From Lagopus muta (Eukaryota > Chordata > Aves > Galliformes > Phasianidae): a stretch of 64,000 nucleotides of DNA. The notes below the pieces were generated by a model. That model did no database searches and had not been told where the DNA came from. It saw only the letters and a program-made list of their open reading frames with translations. The stretch lies in contig NC_064435.1 in the NCBI RefSeq assembly GCF_023343835.1, positions 40,076,603-40,140,602 of the forward strand. The letters are read 5' to 3'. Of the stretch, positions 26,158-39,686 are shown in pieces; the stretch's first letter is position 1, and each line of letters begins with the position of its first letter. A program made the position numbers and the translations under genes.

Positions 26158-26316
26158 TCAAGTTGTATACTTTAATTTGCCAGTACCAGAAGTTGTGGGA
26201 GCAGCAGAAGCTGTTGCTTGACTGCCTACGTACAAGGGGTCCAAACAAGCCACTTTGGCTGCAAAGAACGAATGGATACAATGAAGGACTGCAAACAGGT
26301 TGGAAAACTCCAGCTC
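26158..26316 (-). CDS. SNTG1: SNTG1 last coding exon (C-terminus of the SU domain)
   Basis: The minus strand reads from acceptor CTTCCAG at 26317-26323 into 52 codons and a TGA stop at 26158-26160. The peptide starts ELEFSNLFAVLHCIHSFFAA, continues KVACLDPL and ends KLKYTT. This matches my recall of the end of gamma-1-syntrophin, the SU region by which syntrophins bind dystrophin, utrophin or dystrobrevin. The first ~28 residues match the mammalian protein as I recall it; the last ~24 (small-residue-rich, GSQATASAAP onward) differ more. The exon joins 34728-34838 in phase 0 across an 8.4-kb intron. The 3' UTR continues leftward. Identification is from memory of the family, not a database match. 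Confidence 0.95.
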   Translation of the reverse strand, partial: ELEFSNLFAVLHCIHSFFAAKVACLDPLYVGSQATASAAPTTSGTGKLKYTT

Positions 26317-26964
26317 CTGGAAGTGAAAAAAGAAAGATTAATCATGAAGCAAAAGAAGACATCACAAACATGCACCTAGGAATGAACTGAGTTTTAAATG
26401 GAAATAGTCTGATGTAATCCTGCTGATCTATCTGATAGTTCTAGATTACAGGCACTTAAGGGACAGCATTATTTATTCCATAAATATTTTTTTGGAAGCT
26501 AATATGAACAAATTTCTGAGTAAAGTGGCTGCACAGAAGTATGAGGTCCTGCCTGCTAAAGAGGAAGGAATGTGACAGCCATATACAAATATGCGAATCT
26601 GGTGCATTTTGCAGATTGATTTCTTTTAATAAATCAATCAATGGAATGAGTGCATTGTGTCTACATACCTCTGGGTTACTGCTGCATGTACCCACAAAGA
26701 TCAGTAACGTTGAGTTCTACATATGTCATGTTTATCTGTCATGTCACCACATAGTGGTAACTACTATCTCACCTACACTAATCTTTAGTTAAAAAAGAAA
26801 ACAAAACAAAAAACTTCATAGTGCTAATACAGAGATATTCTGGCTCTGTTTTCACTGAGGCAATTATTTTACTGTACCAAAAGTAAGGAACATACTTGGA
26901 ATTTTGATCTTATTAAAAATATTAGAGAAAGCTCTTTTTGTTCTACTTTAATTTGCTTTTTTTG

Positions 26965-26965
<1 letters not shown>

Positions 26966-26994
<29 letters not shown>
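26966..26994. repeat. Poly(T) run of 29 bases
   Basis: Uninterrupted T run with further T-rich sequence on its left. It would read as poly(A) in the SNTG1 sense. Confidence 0.9.
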
Positions 26995-26997
<3 letters not shown>

Positions 26998-29900
26998 GCT
27001 CCTCAGATGAGATTTTCTTAGAAACAAGATGAAAACAAAACAAACCAAATTTATATATATATACACATATAAATGTTTTCCTTTGTGTCTCATTGATTTT
27101 ATCTTATCAATGGGATCATAATGATGATGGATTTTTTCTAGGAATTCTTCAGTATGGTTTTTTGATGTTAGCATTTAATCAATAAGAACGTGCTGTGTTT
27201 GAAAGCAGACACTGATGTTATGCACGTAGGGATGGTGATGCAGATTTATGATCTTTTTGCTTTGATTCACTGCCTATGTAGATTTCTGCACTGAAACCAG
27301 GAACAGAGAACTGTGGTATATCCTATTTGTGTTTTTGTCTAGTACTGATATTTCCAGGTTATTTAGTGCTGACAGCTTTGCTTTTGTATAAAGAAATATT
27401 GATAGTATCGTGAATCTAACAAGAACAAAAAAAGGTAAAATTCTAAAAATTACATGAGCCTTCCTCTTGAGTTTTTCTGGAAGATATTGCTTTAAAAGCT
27501 TTGTGGAGACATTCAGAAATCCCTTATGTGTGAGATGGAACAACTGCCTGAAAGCAGAAGACTACATACGCAGAGTATCCCAGCAATGTATGAAACGGGT
27601 GGAGTTCTGCTCAACTCTCTTACAACCTGAGCAGATGTCCTTTGGAAATGTTCAGAATGATTTTTTAATTGCTTACAAGCTTCTTTAAACTCCCTTAAGT
27701 AGCAATTCACAATAAAGATGATGAAGTTTGAGCCAAGTTTTGCATACCTGCCATCTGTATTCATTAAAAAAATTCTGTTTAGAGATACTTTCATTTTTAA
27801 ACATTAGAAAAAGTGTAGTTTGTTACAGTGCCAGAGATTTCTTCCCCTTCTATCCAAATTTCAAAATAAGAAAATTTATCATAGATGGGAAAAATAAGAG
27901 AAAGTCAAAGATGAGGAAACAAGGAATTAAGGAAACTATGTCTGAATAAGAAGCATCAGTCGCTCAAATTGTTACTTTTCATTTGCAATCTATTAACATC
28001 TATTCTTTGGTACTATAAAATAATACTAAGGCTTAAGATGAAAATATAAATATTTAGTGGATCTTACAAATATTTGTGATGTCAGCTCTGTATTATATTT
28101 GGAAAGACTGTCTTTCCACCTATGTGTCCACAGAGCAAGTCTATTAAAACAAATATTGCAGTTTGAGAATTGTTCGAGTCAATTAGGTAATCCTATTGCT
28201 GAAAGTTCTTATGTACATCATAATTATGGCTGCTGGACACTGAATTTTCACAGTGCATTAATACAGTTATTATCACTAGTTGACACAGGTGTTTCTGCAA
28301 CAGTAACACATTGGGAAGATCCACTGCTCAATGGACCTTCAATGAAAACGTGTGAGGAAATGGCACAACTGCTGAAGGTCCCAATGGTTTGCTACTGTCG
28401 TTAACAATGAAACATTACATAAATCAATTTGATAGTAAAGATGAGCACTAACAAGTCAACGAATGCTAGATACTACTTGAAACATAATTCTTTCAGTGTC
28501 AATGGGTACATCATGCAGCGAATTAATGATATCTCTCTGATCACACAATTTAAAAAATTACATGCATTTAAGGTGACTTAGGTAGAGGATCCAAGTAATG
28601 CAGCTTATTTAGAAGACATAAATACATGCATATAACCAAATTCTATGAAGCTACTTAAAGACTTGGCTTTAAGTTGTTAATGGCTTGTGTTGTAACTGTG
28701 AAGGGCAGAAGTCACACTCTTGTGATCACATCTATTTCCCCAGCAGCGGATGTGGATCAGAGGCTAAAAAAGTCACATGCTGACTATGTTACAAGCAGAG
28801 TTCACATTAAAAGTGGAATTTGAAGCAGTGTGAAACACAGTGGGCTGATATTGGTATGTGATGAGTTTATAAATGTCTGATTAATAGCTGCAGCTGAATT
28901 TAAGGGAGTAAGATTGATGCAAAGGGATTCATCAGGAACAACAGTTTCCAGGCAGATTAGCCTTGTCACAATCAAATTTAATGAACAGATAAAGGCTCAC
29001 AGAGAACTGCTGACAGACAAAACATTCCCTCAACTTGTGTTGAGAACTTGCACATTCAAATCACCATAGGTCTGCAGGACTGCCATAAAATGGAGGAGAA
29101 CCCACAGACTTTTCTGCACATCTAACTGTCCCTAGTTGTTTTCGTATTTAGAATACTCTGCTGTCAGTCATACGCTTGTCTGAACACACTTTTATCTAGC
29201 AAAGTAGTGCACATTGCACACACAGCTTCAAGTAAACAAACAAATAAATCCTAAGAAACCTGAAGAAATATTCTGTCAAGCTATTACGTCTGCAAGCTGT
29301 AGGGAAAAGCAGATGCTCTGAATCACAAAAAAGCAAAGAAATCCAAATTTAAGCCACAACTACTTATCCATGCACAAAAACACAATTTACTCTTATTCCA
29401 CTTTCCAGATTGAAATATTAGTGTATCCTCTTGATCTTGATCTTCATCCTCCCACCTTCTTGACCAAACTACTTTCACTCAACATTGCTGTCACTATACC
29501 AGATATTCTCAGGTTATTAATCTGAAGATTCACTGTTTCTGCATAGGACAATGTAAACCAACAAAAGATGAAGAAGACAAATATGGAAAAAACGAATACA
29601 GATAATGTTGTCAGATAAAAGAAAAAAAAATCAGCTACTTTTCATTATATTAATGTCACAGCTACCTAAACTCTATGTATGCAAACTCAAGAAACTGTTA
29701 GTTTGTGATTCAGAAAAAAAAACATTGTATTGTTACATATAAACTGCTGATATGTGAATATATTTGTTGCTTCATCAAATGTCTATATACTAAGGTAGAA
29801 TGTGATTTTAAACAGATACAAAAAAATACAGCCTTTGAGCAAGACATGGGAAAACTAAAAACTGAGTCATGCAAAACCAAACAGTTCAAAAATCTGAACT

Positions 29901-32204
29901 CAGAAGGCAGTCACTGCAATTGAGCAATCACTCCGTAAAAATACTAAGGATAGATACTTGAAACCCATTTAAAGCTGGAATTCTAAACTTGAAGAGCACT
30001 GTGATGCTCACAGAAAAGTCCTCAAGGCTAAGAACAAGGATTAAATTAAACTTATACTTTGGAGAATATACTTGAAATGAGCAGAAATATCAGCCTGAAA
30101 AATAGTGCAAGCATTCATCAAGATATCTTACAACACACCAGAAGGCAAGCATTTTTGTTCACATTACTTCTCTAATGCAGGCTGTCTTATTTTATATTCG
30201 ATTTCTATATGGAATAGTTTCAAGTTCAAATTAATTACCATTAATTGTTATTAGTGCATTATTCATTACTCCATATTAATGCCAGATCTTTAAAGTTATG
30301 CACCTTCTTTTGCTGACACCACAGTTTTTCCCAATTGACCAGATCTTCATCTTCATGTGCTGCTCACCGCTGTTCCATGACACTTAGTTTAGGGCATTAG
30401 CTAGTCTGTGAACAAAAGCTAACAGCACAGCTATGTGACCTTGGCCGAGTTTTGCTGAGAAAGCTGTTACGCTGTGAAAAATCCTTGCAAGTTCAGAAAG
30501 GTAAAAGGACAGAGAATAGTTTTTGAGATATACATCATGCTTTATGTTACAGAGCTGAAATGTAAGAAGGACATTCATTTTCTCAGTCCAACTGTGTAGG
30601 CCTGTTGCTACTTTATCAGGCATCAAATCCTTGCCATTGCAATGGAGCACACAACCTTTCAGTTTACAGAAATTCCTGGTTATTATATTTACTTACAAAA
30701 TTCAAATAGAAATGGTATGTAGTAAAAAAAGAGGACAAAAAGAAACAAACAGAAAAAAACCTAGCAACAATTCTGCTTTAGATATATAGATACTGGATAC
30801 GGCAATGTTTGGGAGTCTATGTGTATAGAAACAGAATCTTTCATAGGTTTAAGACATTTTTCTCAGAAAAACATAAAACTGTTTCCATTGCAGTGATCCA
30901 CTACTCAGTCAGGTACAACAGAAGATTATAGTGCTCTGAGTTTATTACAGTGCTGAAATTCCATTAGCCTCTGGAGGCTGCTCTAATGCTGAAAAGCCAT
31001 TAACAGATCATGAAGTTATAGCTAAAGAAATAGGTAATTAGATAGCAGGATGCATAATGTATCTCCTCTATGTTATATAATTGAAAAGAAAGATCTGCCG
31101 TTAATATTTTTCAATGCAACCAGAGCAGCCCAACAGGGATGAAGCAGAGGGACACATAGGCTCCATGTTCTTTTCCATGCCAACTGCTCTATTTTGTAGC
31201 TCCCAGTCAGAAAAATTCTGTCTGACTGTGCAAACCTGTGCAATATCTCCTGCTGAGTGACAGCTGGGAAATAACCTACAGATTGGAACGTCTAAGAGGT
31301 ATTGGTGATTAATGTTGCCTCTAAATGGTTTACATCTCAGAAACTACTTAGACCTTAACTTTGAGACCTTCAAAGTCAGGTGTTTGATTGGCAGGCACTG
31401 CCACTGACCACCAGTGTGACCTATGGTAATTACTGTTCAGGTTTTTCAGACTGCAATTGTTCATGTCTACAAGGAAACACTTCCCTTATTCTATACTATG
31501 CATCTTTACAGTAGCATGTTGTTGTTTCAGAGAGGCCAAACAAAAACACCAGTACAAAGTCTCTAAGTTTAAATGTTAAACCATTTTTGAGCCTGAAAGA
31601 AGTATTTCTAATTAAACAGTAACCAAATATAAAGCATATGTTGTTCATCTCAAAACATGCCATTTTTAATTTTGTTATGTCAGGCATGAAAAACACTAAA
31701 ATATTTTGACAGTGTTATAAAAATATTAGGTTTTCTGTGCCAGTGAAGGACTTTCACTTAGGAATGTAAACTCTGGTGGCAAGTGTGTTTTTCAGAAACA
31801 AAAGTTGACTGATGAAAGCATGTAGTTCTGCATTTCTTTTTCAAAAAAAATCTCAGATTTCATAACACTAGAAACTATTGTTCTTTATATTCAATCACAA
31901 CAAAGAGGAAACTATAAAGTCACTAAGGCTAAAATTTAAAACACTGCCGCATAATTATTTTTCTTTTTAAATGTCAATCAACATTAACTACCTCAACACT
32001 CTACTACTCTTAATCCTTTAGGTCATGAGTAAATGTTTGAGATATAAAGAATATTATCACACAGACACAACAAGCCATAACTTTACACATACAGGCTGCA
32101 CACAAATGTGCAGCATTACATAAAGTGAAGATAGGAAGCATTTGGATTTTGATAACTCACATTTTTACATGAAGGAATTCTAGGATTAAACCAGTATTAC
32201 TGGA

Positions 32205-32224
32205 AATCAATCAATCAATCAATC
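32205..32224. repeat. (AATC)5 microsatellite
   Basis: Five perfect AATC units. Confidence 0.9.
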
Positions 32225-34727
32225 CGTATCTGAACCATTTTACGTTTGCAAGGTGAAACTGAATTATAGCACATTAGAAACTTTAAACGTATCAGAGATG
32301 GAGGAAAAGTACTGCAGAACAAGAAGAGCAGGAGTCTCAAATCAAGCATGCGCACACCATAACAGGTTCTGCATAGAGCACGATAATGTTGATAATGAAG
32401 AGGAAAAACCAATTCTCACTTCTAGTACCTTATTGAGCTGTACCACAGTTACTTGCCACACTGGTTTCTCACTACTGTTTGAGAATGCAAAAATGAAAAA
32501 CCCTAACAACTTGAGGTAATGATGACTCCTTAGAATTTTTTGTCTCAGCTGTAAGTCCTCATCCCACTATATTCCCCACATAATATAATAGGCAGACAAT
32601 TGTACTTATTTCAATAAAACATTACCCTGTATATCCTCCTTACAACAGCAGGTCTCCAGGCTCTGCAGCTCAGAATTTCATTTAACAGGTGGTGATAGCT
32701 TTTGCTATGAATATTCATCACAACCTTTAACAGCTGTTTGAGAAAATTCCCATCATCTGATTCCAAATGAAGCCTGCATACAGCATGCATGAAACCTGGC
32801 ATTACAAGCATTTCTTAAAATCTGATTAACATTTTTTAATGACTAGAGAGTTTCCCAAATAGATATGTCTCCAGTTCTGTAATGCTAATAAAGTCCAAAA
32901 AATAAATGTTCTGCATCTTTTCTTGCTGAATAGTGCTTTAAATACTTGAAAGGTTCAGTGGATGCAGAGAGGCCTATTCACAGAATTTTAAGCTAACCAA
33001 AGTTAAAAAATATGACATAAAAATGTTTTCATTCTTTCTTCAGACAAGTGTATCTTATAGTTTTTAGACTAAACAATGTACTTAAGCAAATAGGAAGTTG
33101 ATAAATGTTATAACACTGTCCAAACACAATACAATCTGACATTTTTCATCATAATGTAACTGACTTGCTTTGAGTATCAAGAAAATTATGTATATATATA
33201 TTTCTAAATTGATAAACCTGAAAGATTAAATTTATAATCAATAAAAGCAGCTAAAGAACATGTCAGTATATTAATTAGGATACTAGTAAGTTTGTACAAT
33301 ATTATTCCTTCATAATTTAGAGGTATAACTTCTACTTTGATAAAAGGTGGAAAGGTGAAGTTTCCTAGAAATAAAGCTCAGTTCAGTTTAACTGGGAACA
33401 ACAGTACTATAAAATACTAGAATATCTCAGAGACTTAAAAAGTGATTAGCATGACAGATTTAATTAAAAAAAAAAAAGAATAAAATGATGAAACCATGTT
33501 TCTTATTCAACATCTAGATTTGTAACTATGCGTTGTTTTTAAATTGATGAAATAAAGCATCACTATTCGACTCTTGGATTCCAAAGAAAATTCTAAGAAA
33601 TACTGCATCATTAAATTAGTTCTAAAATCTTGTGTCCATGTAATAGCAATACGAGATAAATGTAAGAAAAGAAATAATGAGTTTCAATTTCCAGCTATAC
33701 TTAGAAGCATAATAAAAGTTTCCCATTATTTGCTTAAAAGAAAATCATCCTCACAACTTTAGGGTGTTAAGTTATGGCTTTGATTAGTGAAAAAAAGAAA
33801 TTCGGTACTACTGTAATATTTGCTGAAGGAAATAAGAATATTTATATTCTTATTATATTCTTATTACATTCTTATATAAGAGTGAAGAAAAATATGAATG
33901 TACTGAAAGTCTACCACACTTCATTTCTACTGATTTAATAGGAGTTTTTGTATAGCTTCGTTATATTGAATTTAAAATTTAAAATCAAATAAATAGCTGG
34001 GAAAACAGTATAGTAAGGGCTTAAAAAGCCAGCTTTAAAGCACATCCAAGCAAACATAATCAGGATTACAAAAATGTTGGGATTCTAATGAAAAAGACCT
34101 TTGATTCAGATTCTCAGGCAGTTTCAATGTTCCCAGGAAGATCACTTCCTTATGCATACTGGGACAATAAATTCTGAAAATATATTCATAAAATTAGGCA
34201 TAAATCTTCCAGGGTAACTGTTTTAAAAAAAAAAAATCCTGAATCAAAAGCACAACTCAAAACAGAATTTTAAAATAGACATGGCACAAAGCTTCAATGC
34301 CATCTTCTTGTAAGAGGATATATGTTTAATCTGTAATATTTTTTATTGAGCTCTAGTAACAAATGTTAAATCTTTGCTGTATTTTCTGCCCAAATTGACT
34401 CAAACATGTTTTGCACTGTTTCTTCATGATACCAAGTGTAGAGAAAAAGATAGGTCATTGAAATTCTCAGCCATTCTCTTTTATTAACAGACTTGGCAAA
34501 TACTCCTAAACGCAGCAAGTCTTTTTTTTTCTTTAATGTAATGGCACTCTATAAAAGACTTTAACTTACCAAAAATTCAGTTTATTCAGATTTATTTGAT
34601 TTTATTTTCACTTCAAACATTGAATGACTTTTAAATAATTTAGTTTGATTTACTCATCTTGTCTCCCAGCTGCTGCTTTAATAGATGTTTTAAGGTAAAA
34701 TTGTAAAAGAAAAAAAGTTGTTTTTAC

Positions 34728-34838
34728 CTTTGCTTCAATTTGTTTATTATCTGGGTTTTGGAAAAGGAATTTGATTTTGCTCTTCCCATCATCTGAAGAA
34801 CCTTTGAGCTGGGAAAATTTGTACCTCCAAAGTACAGC
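34728..34838 (-). CDS. SNTG1: SNTG1 coding exon, SU domain, middle part
   Basis: A 111-bp exon of 37 codons on the minus strand. The acceptor is TTCCTCTAG ending at 34839, and the donor AAG|GTAAAA begins at 34727. It encodes AVLWRYKFSQLKGSSDDGKS followed by KIKFLFQNPDNKQIEAK. This is the conserved gamma-syntrophin segment that follows the FDAATK motif of the preceding exon and precedes the ELEFSN motif of the last exon. The pattern of aromatic and basic residues is that of a PH-like beta-sheet strand pair. Both boundaries are phase 0. I see one likely change from mammalian SNTG1 by recall (N in PDNKQ). There are no frameshifts or stops, so the exon appears functional. Confidence 0.95.
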
Positions 34839-36008
34839 CTAGAGGAAAAAAAATACATATGCACAAGCAAGTCAGTGCAGTTGTTGTGGTAAACTGTATG
34901 ACAAACAGCTGATTTCCTTCTAGCAGAATTTTTAACCTCTCAATGGTACATCATAAAACCAGCTGAGTCTTATGTATTCTGATGCCTCTTTGGGATGTAG
35001 TATACTTTGACAGTATTTGACTGAGATTTGACAGACCATATCTGTGAAATGTACTCTGAAGTCTCTTTAACTATACTTAATCCTGATTTATCATGTCTAA
35101 ACCCAAAGATTTTTACACTGAATATTTGGTGATTGTCCAATCCATACAAAGTGATTATGTTTCATAAAATTCCTCTCTTTTCACTTACACAGGAATAAAA
35201 AAAAATATCTAGTTGTATTTACATAAAGGGCATATCATACTTAAATTTATAACATAACAAAAGAAAACACAGTAATTAAAAATTAATTTTGAGTTTACCT
35301 ATTAAAGCTCTAACTAGGAATTTAAGCAGATTATGGATTCCACACATATTCTCAAAGAATTGCGTATTACATATTCCACACATATTACATTGTCATTCAA
35401 GTCTTTATATTATGAATTGCATCATACCATGTTGAAAAAAGACAGATTGCTCGACAAAATAAGCATAGAATAATAATTAAAAAAAATATAGTTGGCTCGA
35501 AAAAAATCTTCTACATTTATTGTATCTAATGTAGATTTAAATAGTCAAAGAGCATTTGAAACTTCATTTTGCCTAGAAGAATCATTTTTTAACTGTAAGT
35601 AGTTTCAACCTAATTAAAAGGTATTTTTCCCTGCAGGTGTTTTGAAGAAGTAATATTTTCATTGTGATTTCCGTACTTTTTCACGTAATTGTATGATCAT
35701 CCTTGTTTTTATTTGTTTTGGCGTAATGGTTTTTCTTTTTTTGTATCTAGCTGATATTAAAACAGAATGTGAGACGTGAAATTCTCAACTTTCCAAAATA
35801 AAATCAAGCTCCCTCTACAAGTGTGTTAATTTCTTTATGCTTTAAGCTGAAATACATCTTTCACCTTCACCTAAGTAAAGTTAGTTACATCATAATTGTC
35901 TAAGTAACTGGAAGAGGGTGAAAAAATGATGATATTTTAATTGTGCACAGTAACAATCCAAGTTACAAGATTTATTTTCCAGTATTGGAATTGAAGCTTG
36001 TAATTATA

Positions 36009-36547
36009 TGAAGGATGCTCCAAAAGCCTCCTATTTTATGATATTGGCCCATGATGTCAGAAGCAGATGTTTGTGGTATGGCAGTAGAGGTTGAACCTTC
36101 CCACCAGTATTCCATTACATTTTGATTCAGTGTGATAGATGGCAGCAGCCGGGAGGTGTGACAAAATGATGGAAGTGCATATGAAGCAAAGAAAAAATGG
36201 TGTCCATTGATATTCATGGATGCTTTCTGAATGTTTGTGGAGACCAAACAGTGGATGTGAGCACAGTGAGGCAGTGGGCAGTGGGTGGTGAATTTCAGCA
36301 GTGGTGACAGCAACAGTGGGTTACCTCCACTGGTGCGGATTTCTATGAACATGGCATGCAGACTCTTGTTCATCGTTGACAAAAATACATAACTAGTGGT
36401 TGTGTACTAGTGGTACACATGGTATGTTGAAAAATACTGTTTTGAAGCAGAGAATTTGCTCTATCAAATAGTGTTATTGTGCTCTCTGTATTTTTTGTAG
36501 TTTTCATGGAATTATATATGAGGCATTACTTTCTTCCAAATTCAGAT
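36009..36547 (+). mobile_element. Internally deleted mariner (Galluhop-like), copy 2
   Basis: A ~539-bp copy opposite in orientation to copy 1. The left terminal repeat contains TGCTCCAAAAG and CCTCCTATTTT after TA at 36007-36008. The right terminal repeat contains ATGAGGCATTACTTTCTTCC and ends near TA at 36548. The plus strand carries the transposase start (EVHMKQRK, then a gap, then VYGDQ-like CGDQTVDVSTVRQW in shifted frames), with no catalytic domain. A short deletion after the first basic stretch distinguishes it from copy 3. The 136-codon minus-strand frame at 35972-36382 is antisense to this and not a gene. Confidence 0.85.
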
Positions 36548-37903
36548 TAAATCTGAATGAAGATGAAGAATGCATAAAACTTTAATTCTTTGGCATTTCC
36601 CATGCAACTTTGACAGTTGCTTCATTCCCACTCAGAGGACAGTGAATAATGGTCATACCAAACCACAGGCATAATTCAAGAACACACTTCAATTTAAGCA
36701 TATCACAAGTATTGAGAGTTCTACTTAGCAATGGCTGTGTTACATTAAAAAATCAGGTCTGTAGTATAGACGTGCCAAAATCCTTGTAGAGACTAATCCC
36801 ATCAAGATTGCACTTGTTTCTTCAGAATATCAAAACAGGTTCCCAGAACAGACATTTTAAGAGAAAACTTTGCAGAGGCTATTAAATCCTCGTCATCTAA
36901 AGCATAAAGATTAAAAGGACCATTGACTATGCATGGAATAATTTTAAAATGAAAGAACTGCTTTACTTCTTCTTGCCAGTCCATGTGTTCATCTTTTTTA
37001 AGGACTATTTGTTTTTTTTTAGTTAGTGCAAAATATTTAAGCAGAGAACAGAGACTGGCCTGTCTTTATTCAGCAACTACTTCATCGACCCAAAGAACAA
37101 AGAAGCAAGACTTACGTGCAGTTTCACAGAGACTTATAGCTACAGCTCTGACTTAAACACACAAGAAACAGAGTTTCACATGTGGTTATCTTTCACATGT
37201 CCTACGGACTTATTTTAGCTTCAAAGTGTTCAGTTCAGTGACTGCTTGGATAGCTATTCTTCTGCAATAGGAATAGGAATCCTTGGGAACTGAAATCTAT
37301 ATCATCAGCAAAGACAGTTCAATGATTTTTTCATCGTTCTGAGCATCATAGTTCTTCAGAACTGTACAGTAAGTGCTTGCCACAGAGAGTTAAACTTAGG
37401 TTGAAATAATTTTGTATAAATAAATTAATTTATTTTTATGTATAAACTGAGCAATAAGTACATTTGTAAAACAGCTGTCAAATAATACCAAAGAACCAAT
37501 GTGTGTCATATAAACTATCTTTAAATCGTGTTTTATGCATCATTTGTAATAGAAGTGCTTACAGGCTTGAATGTTCATTTTCATTGAACTTAACACTTTA
37601 TAATACATCCTGGCAGGATTTCTTTTAGTTAATAAAAACACTGAATATGGTATGTAGCATGCTAATGAAAAGAACTACATCCTTTCCCTAGCTGTTACTC
37701 ATAGATTTCTTAGGTTGCATTTTACATTTTGTACTATTTGATAAAATTAATCTCAAAGAATAGAAAAATGCAATGCTAGCATATGAACAGAATAGCTGAC
37801 AAATTACATATAAGACATCTCCCGAGATGAATAAAAATATAATCAAAAACTGAAATCATGTCTTGACTGAAAGCAACAGGATATTTTTCACTTGATATCT
37901 GGG

Positions 37904-37973
37904 ACTGAGATTCTCAGACAAAACTTTGTAAGAGAAGTATTATTCTTATAAAGTTTTGTCTGAGAATCTCAGT
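37904..37973. repeat. Near-perfect 30-bp-stem inverted repeat
   Basis: The left arm 37904-37927 and right arm 37950-37973 are perfectly complementary over 24 bp. The pairing extends inward through one G/T position to 37933 and 37944, giving a 30-bp stem and a 10-nt loop. Plus-strand RNA would pair fully with one G-U wobble; in the SNTG1-sense RNA that position is an A/C mismatch. The arms contain GAGATTCTCAGAC. No terminal repeat or target duplication outside the arms was seen. It may be a snap-back duplication, a tiny foldback element or a small-RNA precursor-like hairpin. Confidence 0.95.
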
Positions 37974-39644
37974 ATTATAAATGTATTATTTATAAGTAAT
38001 TATTTAGGAATTATTTAGTCTTTTTAGTAAAATTAGCATATGTTATCTCCTGCTAATGTTATTTTCTTGCAATTACCTGTGGATGCTCTCTACCTACGTT
38101 TTTTTGTTTTGTGAATACAACAACAATGAAGTAAAAAAAATGGTACACAGATGAAAAGTTATTGACTTCAGCTCCCATAATACTCTGCTATGGTTCCCCA
38201 CAGTCACACAGATGAAAGAAAATTATATTGTTTCTTTTCTATGCACTGGTGATAAATCTAGAGAATATATGCTAAAAGGAACCTCAGAAAATACTGTCAT
38301 GACTGCATCCTATGACAGTTAGGTACCAATTGCTGTCATTGCAAAGTGCTGACTAAATGACATGCAATTTTGATGAGTTATCCCTTTTTCTGATAGTGCT
38401 ATGAAAACCAAATCAGTTATCCTCTAAACAATTGTACCAGTATAGTGCTAAATCACTGTTATCTTAGTTTAGGGTATGACTGGAGTGTTGGTTTTGGTCC
38501 TCTATTTGATCAAGAGGCTTGATTCACACTAAATAAAGACTAGACTACCAAACCAACAATGAATAAGCAGTTTATCTTTGTATTTTTATTTACTTAACTA
38601 TGAGGAATATACATACTCTTTGTATTTGCCTATTTCTCGACTCTGTGATAATTATATGATTTAGCAAGGGCATTTTGCATTGGCATTACATAAAAAACAA
38701 TAACTATATTTTCTCAACATGAGAGCCTTTAACCAGAATAGAATTAATTTATGGCCTATAGTTTCATTACTGAACTGTCTTCTGTTGTCTTTTCTTTGAC
38801 ATCTTCAAAAAGCTGTAGTTCTACTTTCCATTAATATCTTCTTTTATTCTTATAATCTGACTGATTGAATTATGCTTCTCTTTAGCTTTCTAAGGCAAAT
38901 CTTTATTTTATATATATATTACTCAATCATTCTAAATTTCAGCATACACATTTCAAACTAATGTTGTTTCTCATCTGACTAAAATTAATGATACTTCTAT
39001 AAGTCAAACTAAATCATGTAAAAAACGTCCAGTGGATCTCTATTTTCAAGAATAAAAGTAATTGGGTCTTTGGACATCTTGTATATTCCTTAATTTGTCT
39101 GTCTCAGTTGTAACTGAGAAAAATGGCATTCTTGTAAAGAGGCATTCTGCCCATAATGATAGCAGTAGGAAAAAGATTAAGATATTGTTCATGTTCAGTT
39201 CTACTGTGTCACTGATCTCTGGAGAGTGTCTTACTACAAAATAATTATGCTACAAGGCAATTTTCTTTGTCAACTTCTGTAGCTTTATAACTGCAAAGGG
39301 AAAGACAGGAGAGGATATGGAGGATAAAGAATGAAAGTAAGATATAGGAAAAAAGAAAGGAAGTCATCCCTAATAAAATAAAATTGGCCTTGTCAGTTAC
39401 TGAAGATACACAGAATACTAATAGAGTATACTTTATTTGCTTAGTACTGTTGGATAACCTATTAAAAATTTGTTCCTTCAGTACAAAGCAGGATTGTAAG
39501 AACCATGCTGCATTTATTTCAAAGGTACAGTAGCTGTTTATTCAGTGTCTCTAAGTATGGAACAAATATTTGCTTACATGAGTTAAATTCTTTACCCTGA
39601 AGTGAGTCTAGTTGCCTTCTGCCTTCTCCATAACTGAAGTCTGG

Positions 39645-39653
39645 ATCTCTTTT

Positions 39654-39686
<33 letters not shown>
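39645..39686. repeat. Interrupted poly(T) tract
   Basis: T tract broken by a few C residues. It produces the lysine-rich minus-strand frame at 39608-39901. Confidence 0.85.

Larger units (their letters stand above)
26317..34727 (-). other. SNTG1: SNTG1 last intron
   Basis: An 8,411-bp intron with donor GTAAAA at its right end (34727 downward) and acceptor AG at 26317-26318. No CR1, LTR or mariner copy was recognised in it, unlike the neighbouring introns. It holds a 29-base T run (26966-26994), an AATC microsatellite (32205-32224) and AT-rich sequence. Open frames inside are short. The longest, at 28057-28404 on the plus strand, has no family I can name. Confidence 0.85.

Noticed and set aside
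26163..26390. 75-codon plus-strand frame
   Set aside because: It is the reverse complement of the SNTG1 last exon.
35972..36382. 136-codon minus-strand frame, the longest after the 144-codon frame near 62 kb
   Set aside because: It is antisense to mariner copy 2. Its peptide is an artefact of the transposon sequence, and a similar peptide appears antisense in copy 1 at 8555-8752.
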